From JANOXC01 sp031418215 (lineage in GTDB: Bacteria > Bacteroidota > Bacteroidia > AKYH767-A > OLB10): a stretch of DNA of 64,000 bases. Below the pieces are notes generated by a model that saw nothing but the letters and a program-made list of their open reading frames with translations, made no database searches and had not been told where the DNA came from. Of this stretch, positions 9,079-16,542 are shown one piece after another; positions within the stretch are counted from its first letter, which is position 1; each line of letters starts with the position of its first letter. The position numbers and the translations under genes are program-made. The stretch lies in assembly GCA_031418215.1 (NCBI GenBank), contig JANOXC010000154.1:1-64000 (forward strand), written 5' to 3'.

Positions 9079-10129
9079 GACACGGGATGTCTTAAAAAGT
9101 TTTTCAACGGGAAAAATTATTTGGCCTGTTTTAATAGGATTGAGCGTTGCAACATGGTTGCTGCTGCGTGAGTTTGACCCAAATGCTTATGCACGTATTG
9201 AGTGGACAACCACTTCCACCTTGTGGCTTTGCATGGCCGGGTTGATGTTATTTGTCCGCGACTTCGCTTACATCATTCGTATTAGAATATTAACTGATGG
9301 TGAACTTAACTGGTACCGTGCATTCATTGTCATAATGCTCTGGGAATTTGCATCGGCATTGGCTCCCGGTTTAGTGGGCGGTGGTTTCTTCTTCGCTATA
9401 TTAATATTAAACCGTGAAGGAATTAATATGGGGCGCAGCATAACTGCCATCTTATATTCATCTTTCCTCGATGGAATATTTTTAGCACTGATGGCGCCGC
9501 TTGTTTATTTCACGGTAGGGAAAGAAGTTTTATTTTCAGGATTTAACATGAACAGTGTTTTTGGTAGTGGGATATTCTATTCTTTCTGGCTCATCTATTA
9601 TATAATCATTGCCTACAAACTTCTCGTTGCTTATGCATTGTTTGTGAATCCATATTTTGTACGGCGTCTGCTAATTGGCATGTTTTCTATTCCCATGTTG
9701 AAACATTGGAGAAGAGGTGCAGCGGAGACCGGCGATCAGCTAATCATTGCTTCGAAAGGATTAAAAGGTAAAAACCTGAAATACTGGTCGCTCTCATTAA
9801 TCGCCACTTTCGCATCATGGACTGCACGATATTCAATTGTTAACTTTTTAATTCATGCATTTCATGGCGACAAGCAATTGCATGATTGGGCTATATATGG
9901 TAAGCAGGTTATCATGGGTATTTTAATCTTGGTAAGCCCAACGCCGGGTGGAAGCGGTGTTGCTGAATATATATTCAAGGATTTTCTTGGCGAATATATA
10001 CCTCAAGGTCTGGCTCCCTCTTTAGGTCTTTTATGGAGGCTGATGAGTTATTATCCTTATCTGTTTATCGGGGCCATCATTTTACCAAAATGGATCAGGT
10101 CGCATTTTAAAAAGGATGCGTTGCATTAA
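9068..10129 (+). CDS. Lysylphosphatidylglycerol synthase TM-region/flippase-like membrane protein (UPF0104 type)
   Basis: A 353-residue protein with seven to eight hydrophobic helices. It carries the family features EFASALAPGLVGGGFFFA and, near the C-terminus, SPTPGGSGVAEYIF, which match the LPG-synthase transmembrane/UPF0104 family. No C-terminal lysyl-transferase domain is present, so it is the stand-alone membrane part and is unlikely to aminoacylate lipids itself. Members are suspected lipid or lipid-linked-sugar flippases. It overlaps scpA by 11 bp. The substrate is unknown. Confidence 0.85.
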   Translation: MQNKTRDVLKSFSTGKIIWPVLIGLSVATWLLLREFDPNAYARIEWTTTSTLWLCMAGLMLFVRDFAYIIRIRILTDGELNWYRAFIVIMLWEFASALAPGLVGGGFFFAILILNREGINMGRSITAILYSSFLDGIFLALMAPLVYFTVGKEVLFSGFNMNSVFGSGIFYSFWLIYYIIIAYKLLVAYALFVNPYFVRRLLIGMFSIPMLKHWRRGAAETGDQLIIASKGLKGKNLKYWSLSLIATFASWTARYSIVNFLIHAFHGDKQLHDWAIYGKQVIMGILILVSPTPGGSGVAEYIFKDFLGEYIPQGLAPSLGLLWRLMSYYPYLFIGAIILPKWIRSHFKKDALH

Positions 10130-10236
10130 AAAAATTGCACAACTTGTCCGCGTTTGTAAAGCGGATGAACTACATAAGCGCATTTGCACTGAAACACATT
10201 ATCCTTCTTAAGAATATATATAAAGATTTTCTCCCT

Positions 10237-10269
10237 CTTCAGTGTCTCCCTATTTCGGGGACACTGAAG
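10237..10269. repeat. Hairpin repeat, copy 1
   Basis: Arms CTTCAGTGTC (10237-10246) and GACACTGAAG (10260-10269) pair perfectly over 10 bp, with an inner CCC/GGG around TATTTC. It belongs to a six-member family in this window with the same arms and loop. Confidence 0.85.
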
Positions 10270-10353
10270 ATTGTAAAAATTTCACATTGCAAACGTTCTC
10301 GTGGATTACAACCTCGTTACAAAGAAGAACGAGTTTTGGATCATGCTTAGCTG

Positions 10354-10383
10354 CTTCAGTGTCCCTTACAGGAGACACTGAAG
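10354..10383. repeat. Hairpin repeat, copy 2
   Basis: Arms CTTCAGTGTC (10354-10363) and GACACTGAAG (10374-10383), perfect over 10 bp, with the short loop CCTTACAGGA. Same arms as copy 1, 84 bp away. Confidence 0.85.
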
Positions 10384-10389
10384 AGACAT

Positions 10390-10420
10390 TAAGTTTCTCC
10401 CTTTTTCGGGAACACTGAAG
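10390..10420. repeat. Hairpin repeat, copy 3 (degenerate left arm)
   Basis: The right half TTTTTCGGGAACACTGAAG matches copy 1 closely, but the left arm (TTAAGTTTCTCCC) has decayed. It begins the second half of a duplicated unit. Confidence 0.6.
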
Positions 10421-10538
10421 ATTGTAAAAATTTCGCGTTGCAAACGCTCTTGTGGATTACATCCTAGTTACAAACAAGGACAAGTTTTGAGGATACTGAA
10501 GTGAAATCAAACGCGGACGAAAAGAATATATATAAAGA

Positions 10539-11066
10539 TTACCCAACAGCCGGAGGAGGCGCCAGCATCACCGTTCCACACTTCTTACAAGTACATTTCT
10601 GTGTTGAAGAGTAAAAACTGTTCATTACTGCAGGAAGCTGGTTTACAATATCTGTTAATTCAAAAGTCTCTTCATAAAGTTTATTGCCGCAATTTTCACA
10701 AAACCACATACAGGCATCCATCTCTGTTTTTTCACGGTATACTTCCATTACCAATCCAACAGTATTAGCAGGGCGTTGAGGTGAATGAGGTGTACGTGGC
10801 GGCAACAAAAAAATCTCTCCTTCATTAATAGGAATGGTAACAGGTTTGCCGTCTTCAATAATTTTTAAAGTAATGTCGCCTTCCAATTGAAAATAAAATT
10901 CCTCGCCTTCATTATAATGATAATCCTTCCTTGAGTTTGGTCCGCCAACAACCATTACAATAAAATCATCGTTGTCTTTATATACTTGTTGATTACCAAC
11001 GGGTGGTTTGAGGAGGTGACGGTTTTCATCAATCCACTTTTTAAAACTGAAGGGTCTTCTTATCAT
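10539..11066 (-). CDS. nbaC: 3-hydroxyanthranilate 3,4-dioxygenase
   Basis: A 175-residue cupin dioxygenase that opens the ring of 3-hydroxyanthranilate to 2-amino-3-carboxymuconate semialdehyde in tryptophan/kynurenine catabolism. The catalytic iron ligands are His50, Glu56 (DYHYNEGEEFYFQ) and His94 (PPRTPHSPQRP). The bacterial-type second rubredoxin-like metal site is complete: Cys123-x2-Cys126 and Cys160-x2-Cys163. Length and motif order match the bacterial enzyme. It lies downstream of a small helical protein and is divergent from an SDR and a semialdehyde dehydrogenase of the same pathway. Confidence 0.96.
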   Translation of the reverse strand: MIRRPFSFKKWIDENRHLLKPPVGNQQVYKDNDDFIVMVVGGPNSRKDYHYNEGEEFYFQLEGDITLKIIEDGKPVTIPINEGEIFLLPPRTPHSPQRPANTVGLVMEVYREKTEMDACMWFCENCGNKLYEETFELTDIVNQLPAVMNSFYSSTQKCTCKKCGTVMLAPPPAVG

Positions 11067-11096
11067 TTTTTTTACTGCTTATTTATTAAGTAAATA

Positions 11097-11387
11097 CTAT
11101 TTTTTTTGTTTAAATATATCACGCAATTTATCGCCAAATTCAGAAAGCACTTCATCTGCTTTATGAGCCACTTCTTTGGCAGTATCTTCAGCCTTTCCGC
11201 CAAGATCCTTCAGATTACTTTTAAAGGCATCCCCAAAATTACCATCCTTCATCACCGTATCAACTTCATCATGCAAGGCCTTGGGAAATTTGGATTTTAA
11301 ATAAGAAGTAATGACTTCTACTGCTTTAGTTGCCTGGTCACTGGATAAGCCAGCATCCTGCACCAATTGTTCTGTTAGCTTTGACAT
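11097..11387 (-). CDS. Small helical protein of unknown function
   Basis: A 96-residue protein starting MSKLTEQLVQDAGLSS. It looks entirely helical, with a compact N-terminal part and an Ala/Lys/Glu-rich amphipathic C-terminus (GGKAEDTAKEVAHKADEVLSEFGDKL). The frame is open 17 codons further upstream, but a good promoter (11410-11438) overlaps that extension, so the inner ATG is chosen. I do not recognise a named family; the N-terminus resembles small Bacteroidota proteins of unknown role. It precedes the dioxygenase gene by 30 bp on the same strand, so the two are likely co-transcribed. Confidence 0.7.
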   Translation of the reverse strand: MSKLTEQLVQDAGLSSDQATKAVEVITSYLKSKFPKALHDEVDTVMKDGNFGDAFKSNLKDLGGKAEDTAKEVAHKADEVLSEFGDKLRDIFKQKK

Positions 11388-11409
11388 GGGTCTGTTATTA
11401 TTAATCAAC

Positions 11410-11438
11410 CAAAGGTAAGCATGATCATTGTATTTCAA
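11410..11438 (-). promoter_or_regulatory. Promoter of small protein-nbaC unit
   Basis: On the minus strand TTG (11436-11438) is followed after 18 bases by TACCTTTG (11410-11417), matching the Bacteroidota -33 TTG and -7 TAnnTTTG consensus. The predicted start of transcription is around 11402, giving a short leader before the ATG at 11387. Confidence 0.65.
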
Positions 11439-11498
11439 AATTTATAGAGCAGTATGCCCGGAGTTGGTTTTCTTTGCAGGAAATTAAATAACTGAGGA

Positions 11499-12287
11499 AT
11501 GGATTTATCACTATCAGGAAAAAGAGCATTGGTTTGCGGCAGTACGCAAGGTATCGGTAAAGCAGCTGCAATTGAGCTATCAAAAATGGGAGCCTCCATT
11601 ACACTTGTCGCAAGGAATGAGGACAAACTCAAAGAAACACTTCGCGCATTAGACAGTGGGCCACATCAAAGGCATGATTATATAGCTGTTGATTTTAATG
11701 ATGCTGTCCGGTTGAAATCAAAAGTAACTTTGTACCTAGCTAAAACCGGTCCAGTGCAAATCCTGATCAACAATACAGGCGGGCCGCCAGCTGGTAAGGT
11801 AGAAAAGGCCCAGGAAGGGGAATTCCTTCAGGCATTTAACAACCATTTGCTTTGCAATCATGTTTTAATGCAGGCAGTGGTGGAAGGAATGAAGGCCTCG
11901 AAATACGGGAGAATCATCAATGTAATTTCTACGTCTGTAAAAATTCCTTTAAAAGGATTGGGCGTTTCCAATACCATTCGCGCTGCAGTGGCTAATTGGT
12001 CTAAGACACTTGCTACTGAACTTGCAATTCATCAAATTACAGTTAATAATGTCCTTCCCGGAGCAACCAACACCCAGCGCCTGCAGGGCATCATTGAAAA
12101 TAAATCAAAAACAACTGCGATTGCAACTGATGAGGTAATACATGAAATGGTAGCAGAAATTCCGGCCGGCCGTTTTGCAGAACCTGAAGAGGTTGCGAAT
12201 GCTATTGCATTTCTTGCATCACCTGCTGCCTCCTATATCACCGGGATTAACTTACCTGTTGACGGGGGACGGACCGGATGTTTATAA
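11499..12287 (+). CDS. SDR family oxidoreductase lacking the Tyr-x3-Lys motif
   Basis: A 262-residue Rossmann-fold short-chain dehydrogenase/reductase. The cofactor motif GSTQGIG is at 14-20, NNTGGPP at 91-97 and the C-terminal LPVDGG in place. The position of the catalytic YxxxK reads S157-N-T-I-R161 (VSNTIRAAV) with Ser144 still present (VISTS). The usual Tyr and Lys are therefore replaced by Ser and Arg. The GGP signature and SNxxR occur together in a divergent SDR subgroup often annotated as 3-oxoacyl-ACP reductase. It sits between a 3-hydroxyanthranilate dioxygenase and a semialdehyde dehydrogenase, so a role in that pathway is plausible, but the substrate is unknown. Confidence 0.85.
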   Translation: MDLSLSGKRALVCGSTQGIGKAAAIELSKMGASITLVARNEDKLKETLRALDSGPHQRHDYIAVDFNDAVRLKSKVTLYLAKTGPVQILINNTGGPPAGKVEKAQEGEFLQAFNNHLLCNHVLMQAVVEGMKASKYGRIINVISTSVKIPLKGLGVSNTIRAAVANWSKTLATELAIHQITVNNVLPGATNTQRLQGIIENKSKTTAIATDEVIHEMVAEIPAGRFAEPEEVANAIAFLASPAASYITGINLPVDGGRTGCL

Positions 12288-12357
12288 TAATGTTCCACCT
12301 CTTGAATTAGTGAAATTACATTATATATATAATTTATACTTTTTGATTAGATAAGTC

Positions 12358-13800
12358 ATGATTAAAATACTCAATTACATCAATGGCCAATTAGTTGAGC
12401 CGGTCAATAAATCATATATAGATAATATTAACCCTGCAACAGGAGAAGTTTATTCGCTGATTGCCGATAGTGATGAACAAGATGTAGAGCAGGCAGTTGC
12501 AGCGGCCGCAGCAGCGTTTCCTATTTGGAGTAACATGCCTGTATCTCAGCGATCGGACATTCTTTTAAAAATAGCAGCATTAATTAATAAGAATAATGAT
12601 GAGCTTGCTTTAGCAGAAAGCATTGATCAGGGCAAACCATTGTGGCTGGCAAAAACGATGGACATTCCACGTGCAGCAGCTAATTTTCACTTTTATGCAA
12701 CCGGCGCTATTCATTTAAGTACGGAAGCACATGCCACAGAAAATGTCGCCATCAATTACACCTTGCGTCACCCTATTGGTATTGCAGGTTGTATTTCACC
12801 CTGGAACCTTCCATTATATTTATTTACCTGGAAAATTGCACCTGCCTTGGCATCAGGAAATTGTGTGATTGCAAAACCAAGTGAGATTACTCCAATGACT
12901 GCTTTTCTGTTGAGTAAAATTTGCATTGAAGCAGGCTTGCCAGCCGGTGTTTTAAATATAGTACATGGATTGGGCCCAAAGGTTGGAGGCGCCATTGTAC
13001 AACACAAACAAATTCCTGCTATCAGTTTTACCGGAGGAACGAAGACAGGTGAATGGATTGCACGCACAGCTGCACCAATGTTCAAGAAATTATCACTGGA
13101 GTTGGGTGGAAAAAACCCGAACATCATTTTCGCAGATTGCAATTTTGACGATGCCGTAAAAACATCCGTCAACGCAGCATTCAGCAACCAGGGTGAAATT
13201 TGCTTATGCGGTTCACGAATTTTTATTGAACGGCCTATATATAATCAATTTAGGGAAGCATTTATCAAGCGAGTTGCAACATTAAAGGTTGGCGACCCTT
13301 TGAATGATGAAAACAGGATGGGTGCTATAGTAAGCAAACCACACATGGAAAAAGTTCTATCATATATAAAGCTGGCACAGGAAGAAGGCGGTAAAGTTTT
13401 ATGCGGGGGAAACCAATTACATCTCGCCGGAAAAAATGCAAACGGATATTTTATTGAACCAACAGTCATAGAAGGTTTATCATACGATTGTCGTACCAAC
13501 CAGGAAGAAATTTTTGGACCTGTTGTTACCATTATGCCATTTGATACAGAAGAAGAAGCATTGAAGTATGCTAACAGTACACAATACGGTTTGGCAGCAA
13601 CTGTGTGGACAGAAAATTTAAAACGCGCACATCGAGTTGCTGGCTTACTACACAGCGGAATCGTTTGGGTAAACTGCTGGCTCTTTCGTGATCTGCGGAC
13701 ACCTTTTGGCGGTATGAAAAATTCAGGTGTAGGCCGTGAAGGAGGCTTTGAAGCGATGAAGTTTTTTACTGAGGAGAAGAATGTTTGTATTAAGTTTTAG
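12358..13800 (+). CDS. 2-aminomuconate/2-hydroxymuconate semialdehyde dehydrogenase-type ALDH
   Basis: A 480-residue NAD-dependent aldehyde dehydrogenase. Visible motifs are the cofactor region SPWNLPLY, FTGGTKTG, the general-base segment LELGGKNPNI (Glu248) and the catalytic Cys282 in NQGEICLCGSR. NQGEICLC is characteristic of the 2-aminomuconate-semialdehyde dehydrogenase/ALDH8 branch. In kynurenine catabolism this enzyme follows ring opening by the dioxygenase encoded nearby and decarboxylation by an enzyme not present here. The SDR is 70 bp upstream on the same strand. ALDH membership is certain; the exact aldehyde is inferred from motif and context. Confidence 0.9.
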   Translation: MIKILNYINGQLVEPVNKSYIDNINPATGEVYSLIADSDEQDVEQAVAAAAAAFPIWSNMPVSQRSDILLKIAALINKNNDELALAESIDQGKPLWLAKTMDIPRAAANFHFYATGAIHLSTEAHATENVAINYTLRHPIGIAGCISPWNLPLYLFTWKIAPALASGNCVIAKPSEITPMTAFLLSKICIEAGLPAGVLNIVHGLGPKVGGAIVQHKQIPAISFTGGTKTGEWIARTAAPMFKKLSLELGGKNPNIIFADCNFDDAVKTSVNAAFSNQGEICLCGSRIFIERPIYNQFREAFIKRVATLKVGDPLNDENRMGAIVSKPHMEKVLSYIKLAQEEGGKVLCGGNQLHLAGKNANGYFIEPTVIEGLSYDCRTNQEEIFGPVVTIMPFDTEEEALKYANSTQYGLAATVWTENLKRAHRVAGLLHSGIVWVNCWLFRDLRTPFGGMKNSGVGREGGFEAMKFFTEEKNVCIKF

Positions 13801-13905
13801 GATGAGGTATAATTGAAAGGTGTCTCCTATTACATAACAACCTATAACTGTAAAAGTGTTAACTTCACATATAATTTATAAATAACAATTATAACCAAGA
13901 AAGTC

Positions 13906-15336
13906 ATGAGAAGGGCAATCCTGATTTCGACATTTGCAATACTTACAAATATTGCAACAATAAGTGCTCAAAATGTAAACATCCCAGATGCTAATTTCAA
14001 AGCAGCCTTGGTTTCAAACGCTGGTATTAATACTAATGGCGATGCCCAAATACAGGTCTCAGAAGCCGTTGCTTACACAGGGGGAATAAATGTTTCTAGC
14101 ATGAATATTAATTCACTTACAGGTATTGAAGCTTTTACAGCTCTTACTACATTGAATTGTGACACTAATCAATTAACGAGCTTGAATATTTTTTTTAATA
14201 CGGCCCTTAGCAATTTGGATTGTTCCTATAATCAATTAACGAATTTGAGTGTTTCCTACAATACGGCCCTTACCTATTTGGATTGTTCCCGTAATTATTT
14301 AACGGTTTTGAGTGTTTCTTACAATACGGCCCTTACTTATTTGGATTGTTCTCGTAATAATTTAACAGGGTTGAATGTTTCTTACAATCCGGCTCTTACT
14401 TATTTGGATTGTTCCGATAATAATTTAACGAGTTTGGGAGTTTCTGTCAATACGGCTCTTGCTTATTTGGATTGTTCTAATAACAATTTAACAAGTTTGA
14501 ATGTATCGGTCAATACGGCTCTTACTTATTTGAATTCTTCCAATAATAATTTAACGAGTTTGAATGTTTCATCCAATACCGCTCTTACCAGTCTGTATTG
14601 TTGGGATAATCAATTATCAATTTTAAATGTTTCTACAAATGCGAATCTTACGACTTTAATGTGTTCAAGTAATCAATTAACAAGTTTGAGTGTTTCTACA
14701 AATACAGCCCTTACTAATTTAAATTGTTCAAGTAATCAATTATCAAGCTTGAATGTTTCTGCCAATGCGGCACTTACTGTTTTAAATTGTATCTTTAATC
14801 AATTAACAAGTTTGAATGTTACTACCAATACGGCTCTTATTTTTTTAAATTGTTCCTTTAATAAAATACCGAGTTTGGATGTTTCTGCAAATACGTCTCT
14901 TACAACTTTGTATTGTGGAGGTAATCAATTAACGAGTTTGAATATGCATAATAGTAACACTAATAATCTTGTTAATTTTAACTCCATAAATAACCCCAGT
15001 TTAACTTGTATACAGGTGGGTGATACCGCATATATGAACACCAATTGGCCAAATGCAAAAGATTCATGGGCAAGTTATAGTGTAAATTGCAATGTAAGTA
15101 TTTCCAATTCCGCTTTTAAAAAGGCTATAATTGCATACCCTAATCCCACAACAGGAGTAATTAATTTATCAGATTTCTATAATGCAAACCTCACAGACAT
15201 TACTGGTAAAATAATTCTTGAAAAACAAAAAGTAAATACATTGGATATTGCTGATGAACCAGAAGGTATATATTTCATTTCGCTTCGCGGGAGTATGGGA
15301 GAATTAATTCAACGAAGTAAAGTGATCAAAGAATAA
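13906..15336 (+). CDS. Secreted leucine-rich-repeat protein with T9SS type A sorting domain
   Basis: A 476-residue surface or secreted protein. A signal peptide ends ATISA before Gln22. An N-terminal ~60-residue cap is followed by about 13 tandem 21-residue LRRs (63-bp DNA period, roughly residues 80-350) of the form LxxLxCSxNxLTSLNVSxNTA, close to the 21-residue LRR class described from bacteria. The last ~75 residues (AYPNPTTGVINL ... GIYFISLRG) form a type A C-terminal sorting domain. It should be exported by the type IX system. Binding partner unknown. The LRR DNA is itself a near-identical tandem repeat, so copy number may vary between strains. Confidence 0.88.
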   Translation: MRRAILISTFAILTNIATISAQNVNIPDANFKAALVSNAGINTNGDAQIQVSEAVAYTGGINVSSMNINSLTGIEAFTALTTLNCDTNQLTSLNIFFNTALSNLDCSYNQLTNLSVSYNTALTYLDCSRNYLTVLSVSYNTALTYLDCSRNNLTGLNVSYNPALTYLDCSDNNLTSLGVSVNTALAYLDCSNNNLTSLNVSVNTALTYLNSSNNNLTSLNVSSNTALTSLYCWDNQLSILNVSTNANLTTLMCSSNQLTSLSVSTNTALTNLNCSSNQLSSLNVSANAALTVLNCIFNQLTSLNVTTNTALIFLNCSFNKIPSLDVSANTSLTTLYCGGNQLTSLNMHNSNTNNLVNFNSINNPSLTCIQVGDTAYMNTNWPNAKDSWASYSVNCNVSISNSAFKKAIIAYPNPTTGVINLSDFYNANLTDITGKIILEKQKVNTLDIADEPEGIYFISLRGSMGELIQRSKVIKE

Positions 15337-15443
15337 CAGGACATAACAGCGCCTGAAAACAATCGTCGGTTCTGCAGTAAATAAAATTGCCCCGTTTCTG
15401 CCTGCATCAAATGTTGTCATTTAATGGCAAAAAAAACAATGTC

Positions 15444-15866
15444 ATGTTAGAACTTAAGGATTTCCCGAAGCATTTAAAAACAATTAAAAAAGAAGATTGG
15501 GATAAACTCTTTGCCTTTATTACGAGACTGGAAGGAACAACAAGTTTCAGTAAAGTTGTAATAGGAGAAAAAAATGCTGACGGTTCCTTCGATTTTCCTC
15601 ACATTGAAAACGCTCCACTTGCTTCAGAACTTGTTGATTTATTATATAAAATGAAATTGGCGCCTGTCTTTGATTATATGGATTGGAAAGAAGGACAAGA
15701 AATACTAAAAAACAATTCTTTTGAAAACCTAGATGCAATAACCGTGTGTAAATTTTTTACTGTAATGTTAAGGAGTGAAAGGTTTATAGAGGGTTTTATC
15801 GCAGGTTGGTTGTCAGAAGGAATTGTTTTGAAATTGCTGAAAAGACTAAAAGAAATAGTTGTCTGA
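15444..15866 (+). CDS. DUF6508-like small protein
   Basis: A 140-residue protein starting MLELKDFPKHLKTIKKEDWDKL. The frame opens 19 codons earlier, but that extension is not protein-like. It appears soluble, alpha-helical and acidic, with a central FDYMDWKEGQEIL and a C-terminal ITVCKFFTVMLRSERFIEGFIAGWLSEG segment. This overall pattern resembles DUF6508 proteins, which have no known function. It lies between the LRR gene and hairpin repeats in an accessory-looking region. Confidence 0.6.
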   Translation: MLELKDFPKHLKTIKKEDWDKLFAFITRLEGTTSFSKVVIGEKNADGSFDFPHIENAPLASELVDLLYKMKLAPVFDYMDWKEGQEILKNNSFENLDAITVCKFFTVMLRSERFIEGFIAGWLSEGIVLKLLKRLKEIVV

Positions 15867-15907
15867 ACTGTGATTTATTAGCTTAAATTGATTAAATGGA
15901 TTTGTCG

Positions 15908-15936
15908 CTTCAGAGTCTTCGTAAGGGACTCTGAAG
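15908..15936. repeat. Hairpin repeat, copy 4 (compensated arms)
   Basis: Arms CTTCAGAGTC (15908-15917) and GACTCTGAAG (15927-15936) pair perfectly. Compared with copies 1 and 2, one base in the left arm (T to A) and its partner in the right arm (A to T) have both changed, keeping the stem. Confidence 0.8.
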
Positions 15937-15983
15937 AAAATTATTAAATGGAGATTAATCGCTACTCAATCGAGATTTTAATT

Positions 15984-16018
15984 CATTAGCGTCTCCCGGA
16001 AATGGGGCGAATCTGATG
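15984..16018. repeat. Hairpin repeat, copy 5 (degenerate)
   Basis: Left CATTAGCGTC, core TCCCGGAAATGGGG and right half ATCTGATG align with copy 6; the arms are partly decayed but the core is kept. Confidence 0.6.
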
Positions 16019-16049
16019 GAACAAAAAATACTTTCTTAAAATTATTACC

Positions 16050-16358
16050 ATGTCTGAAGTTGACAATACAAACGCCATCATACGCAAATTTGAACCCATG
16101 CTTCAAAACTTATCTATGCCTGAGCTTACCATTCTAAGCAAAATGGTTGTAGAGCGGATACGGATAATATATAAAGCCGGCGCATTGGTATCTATGGCAA
16201 AATTTAATGTTGGCGACCGTGTTTCAGGGGATGGCAGTGATGGAATTGTTCGCATAGGAATTATTATGAGGTTGAATCACAAAACAGCTTCAATTAAAAT
16301 CGATAACGAAGGGCATTGGAATGTATCCCCACAATTGTTGCGTAAGGAGAATGGATAG
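16050..16358 (+). CDS. Small hypothetical protein with SH3/KOW-like C-terminal half
   Basis: A 102-residue protein. The N-terminal half is helical (RKFEPMLQNLSMPELTILSKMVVERI). The C-terminal half, FNVGDRVSGDGSDGIVRIGIIMRLNHKTASIKIDNEGHWNVSPQLL, has the look of a small SH3-like beta-barrel as found in KOW-type nucleic-acid-binding proteins. No named family is recognised. It is flanked by the hairpin repeats at 15984 and 16397. Coding is supported by normal composition and a full-length frame with ATG. Confidence 0.65.
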   Translation: MSEVDNTNAIIRKFEPMLQNLSMPELTILSKMVVERIRIIYKAGALVSMAKFNVGDRVSGDGSDGIVRIGIIMRLNHKTASIKIDNEGHWNVSPQLLRKENG

Positions 16359-16396
16359 ATCAGGTAAATCCCAATTCATAAAGTGTTCTCCTTTTG

Positions 16397-16431
16397 CATC
16401 AGTGTCCCCCGGAAATGGGGAGACACTGATG
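16397..16431. repeat. Hairpin repeat, copy 6 (compensated arms)
   Basis: Arms CATCAGTGTC (16397-16406) and GACACTGATG (16422-16431) pair perfectly around CCCC-GGAAAT-GGGG. Relative to copy 1 the second base pair has changed on both sides. Read on the opposite strand, copy 1 has the same core (CCCGAAATAGGG), so both are the same element in opposite orientations. Confidence 0.85.
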
Positions 16432-16542
16432 GGACGAGATATCTGAACTATGATTTCAGGGATTAAAGTGTTTACTATGATGTAGCTTTTTCAATCAGTT
16501 AAATCATGTAAATCAAAAAAATCCTGGTTCAGACAATTTTTT

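Larger units (their letters stand above)
10146..10518. repeat. Composite palindromic element with 11-bp terminal inverted repeats
   Basis: GTCCGCGTTTG (10146-10156) and its perfect reverse complement CAAACGCGGAC (10508-10518) bracket a gene-free stretch. Inside are three copies of the CTTCAGTGTC hairpin (annotated separately) and two copies (10270-10340 and 10421-10492) of a second module starting ATTGTAAAAATTTC. In the second module CTCGT/ACGAG pair in copy one (10298-10302 with 10329-10333) and CTTGT/ACAAG pair at the same place in copy two (10449-10453 with 10480-10484). AAGAATATATATAAAGATT also occurs at both ends (about 10209 and 10522). This accounts for the 409-bp gap between genes; no protein gene is supported here. 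Confidence 0.75.

Noticed and set aside
10135..10350. 71-residue open frame after the flippase-like gene
   Set aside because: It lies wholly within the palindromic element and its sequence is explained by hairpin arms; no protein features.
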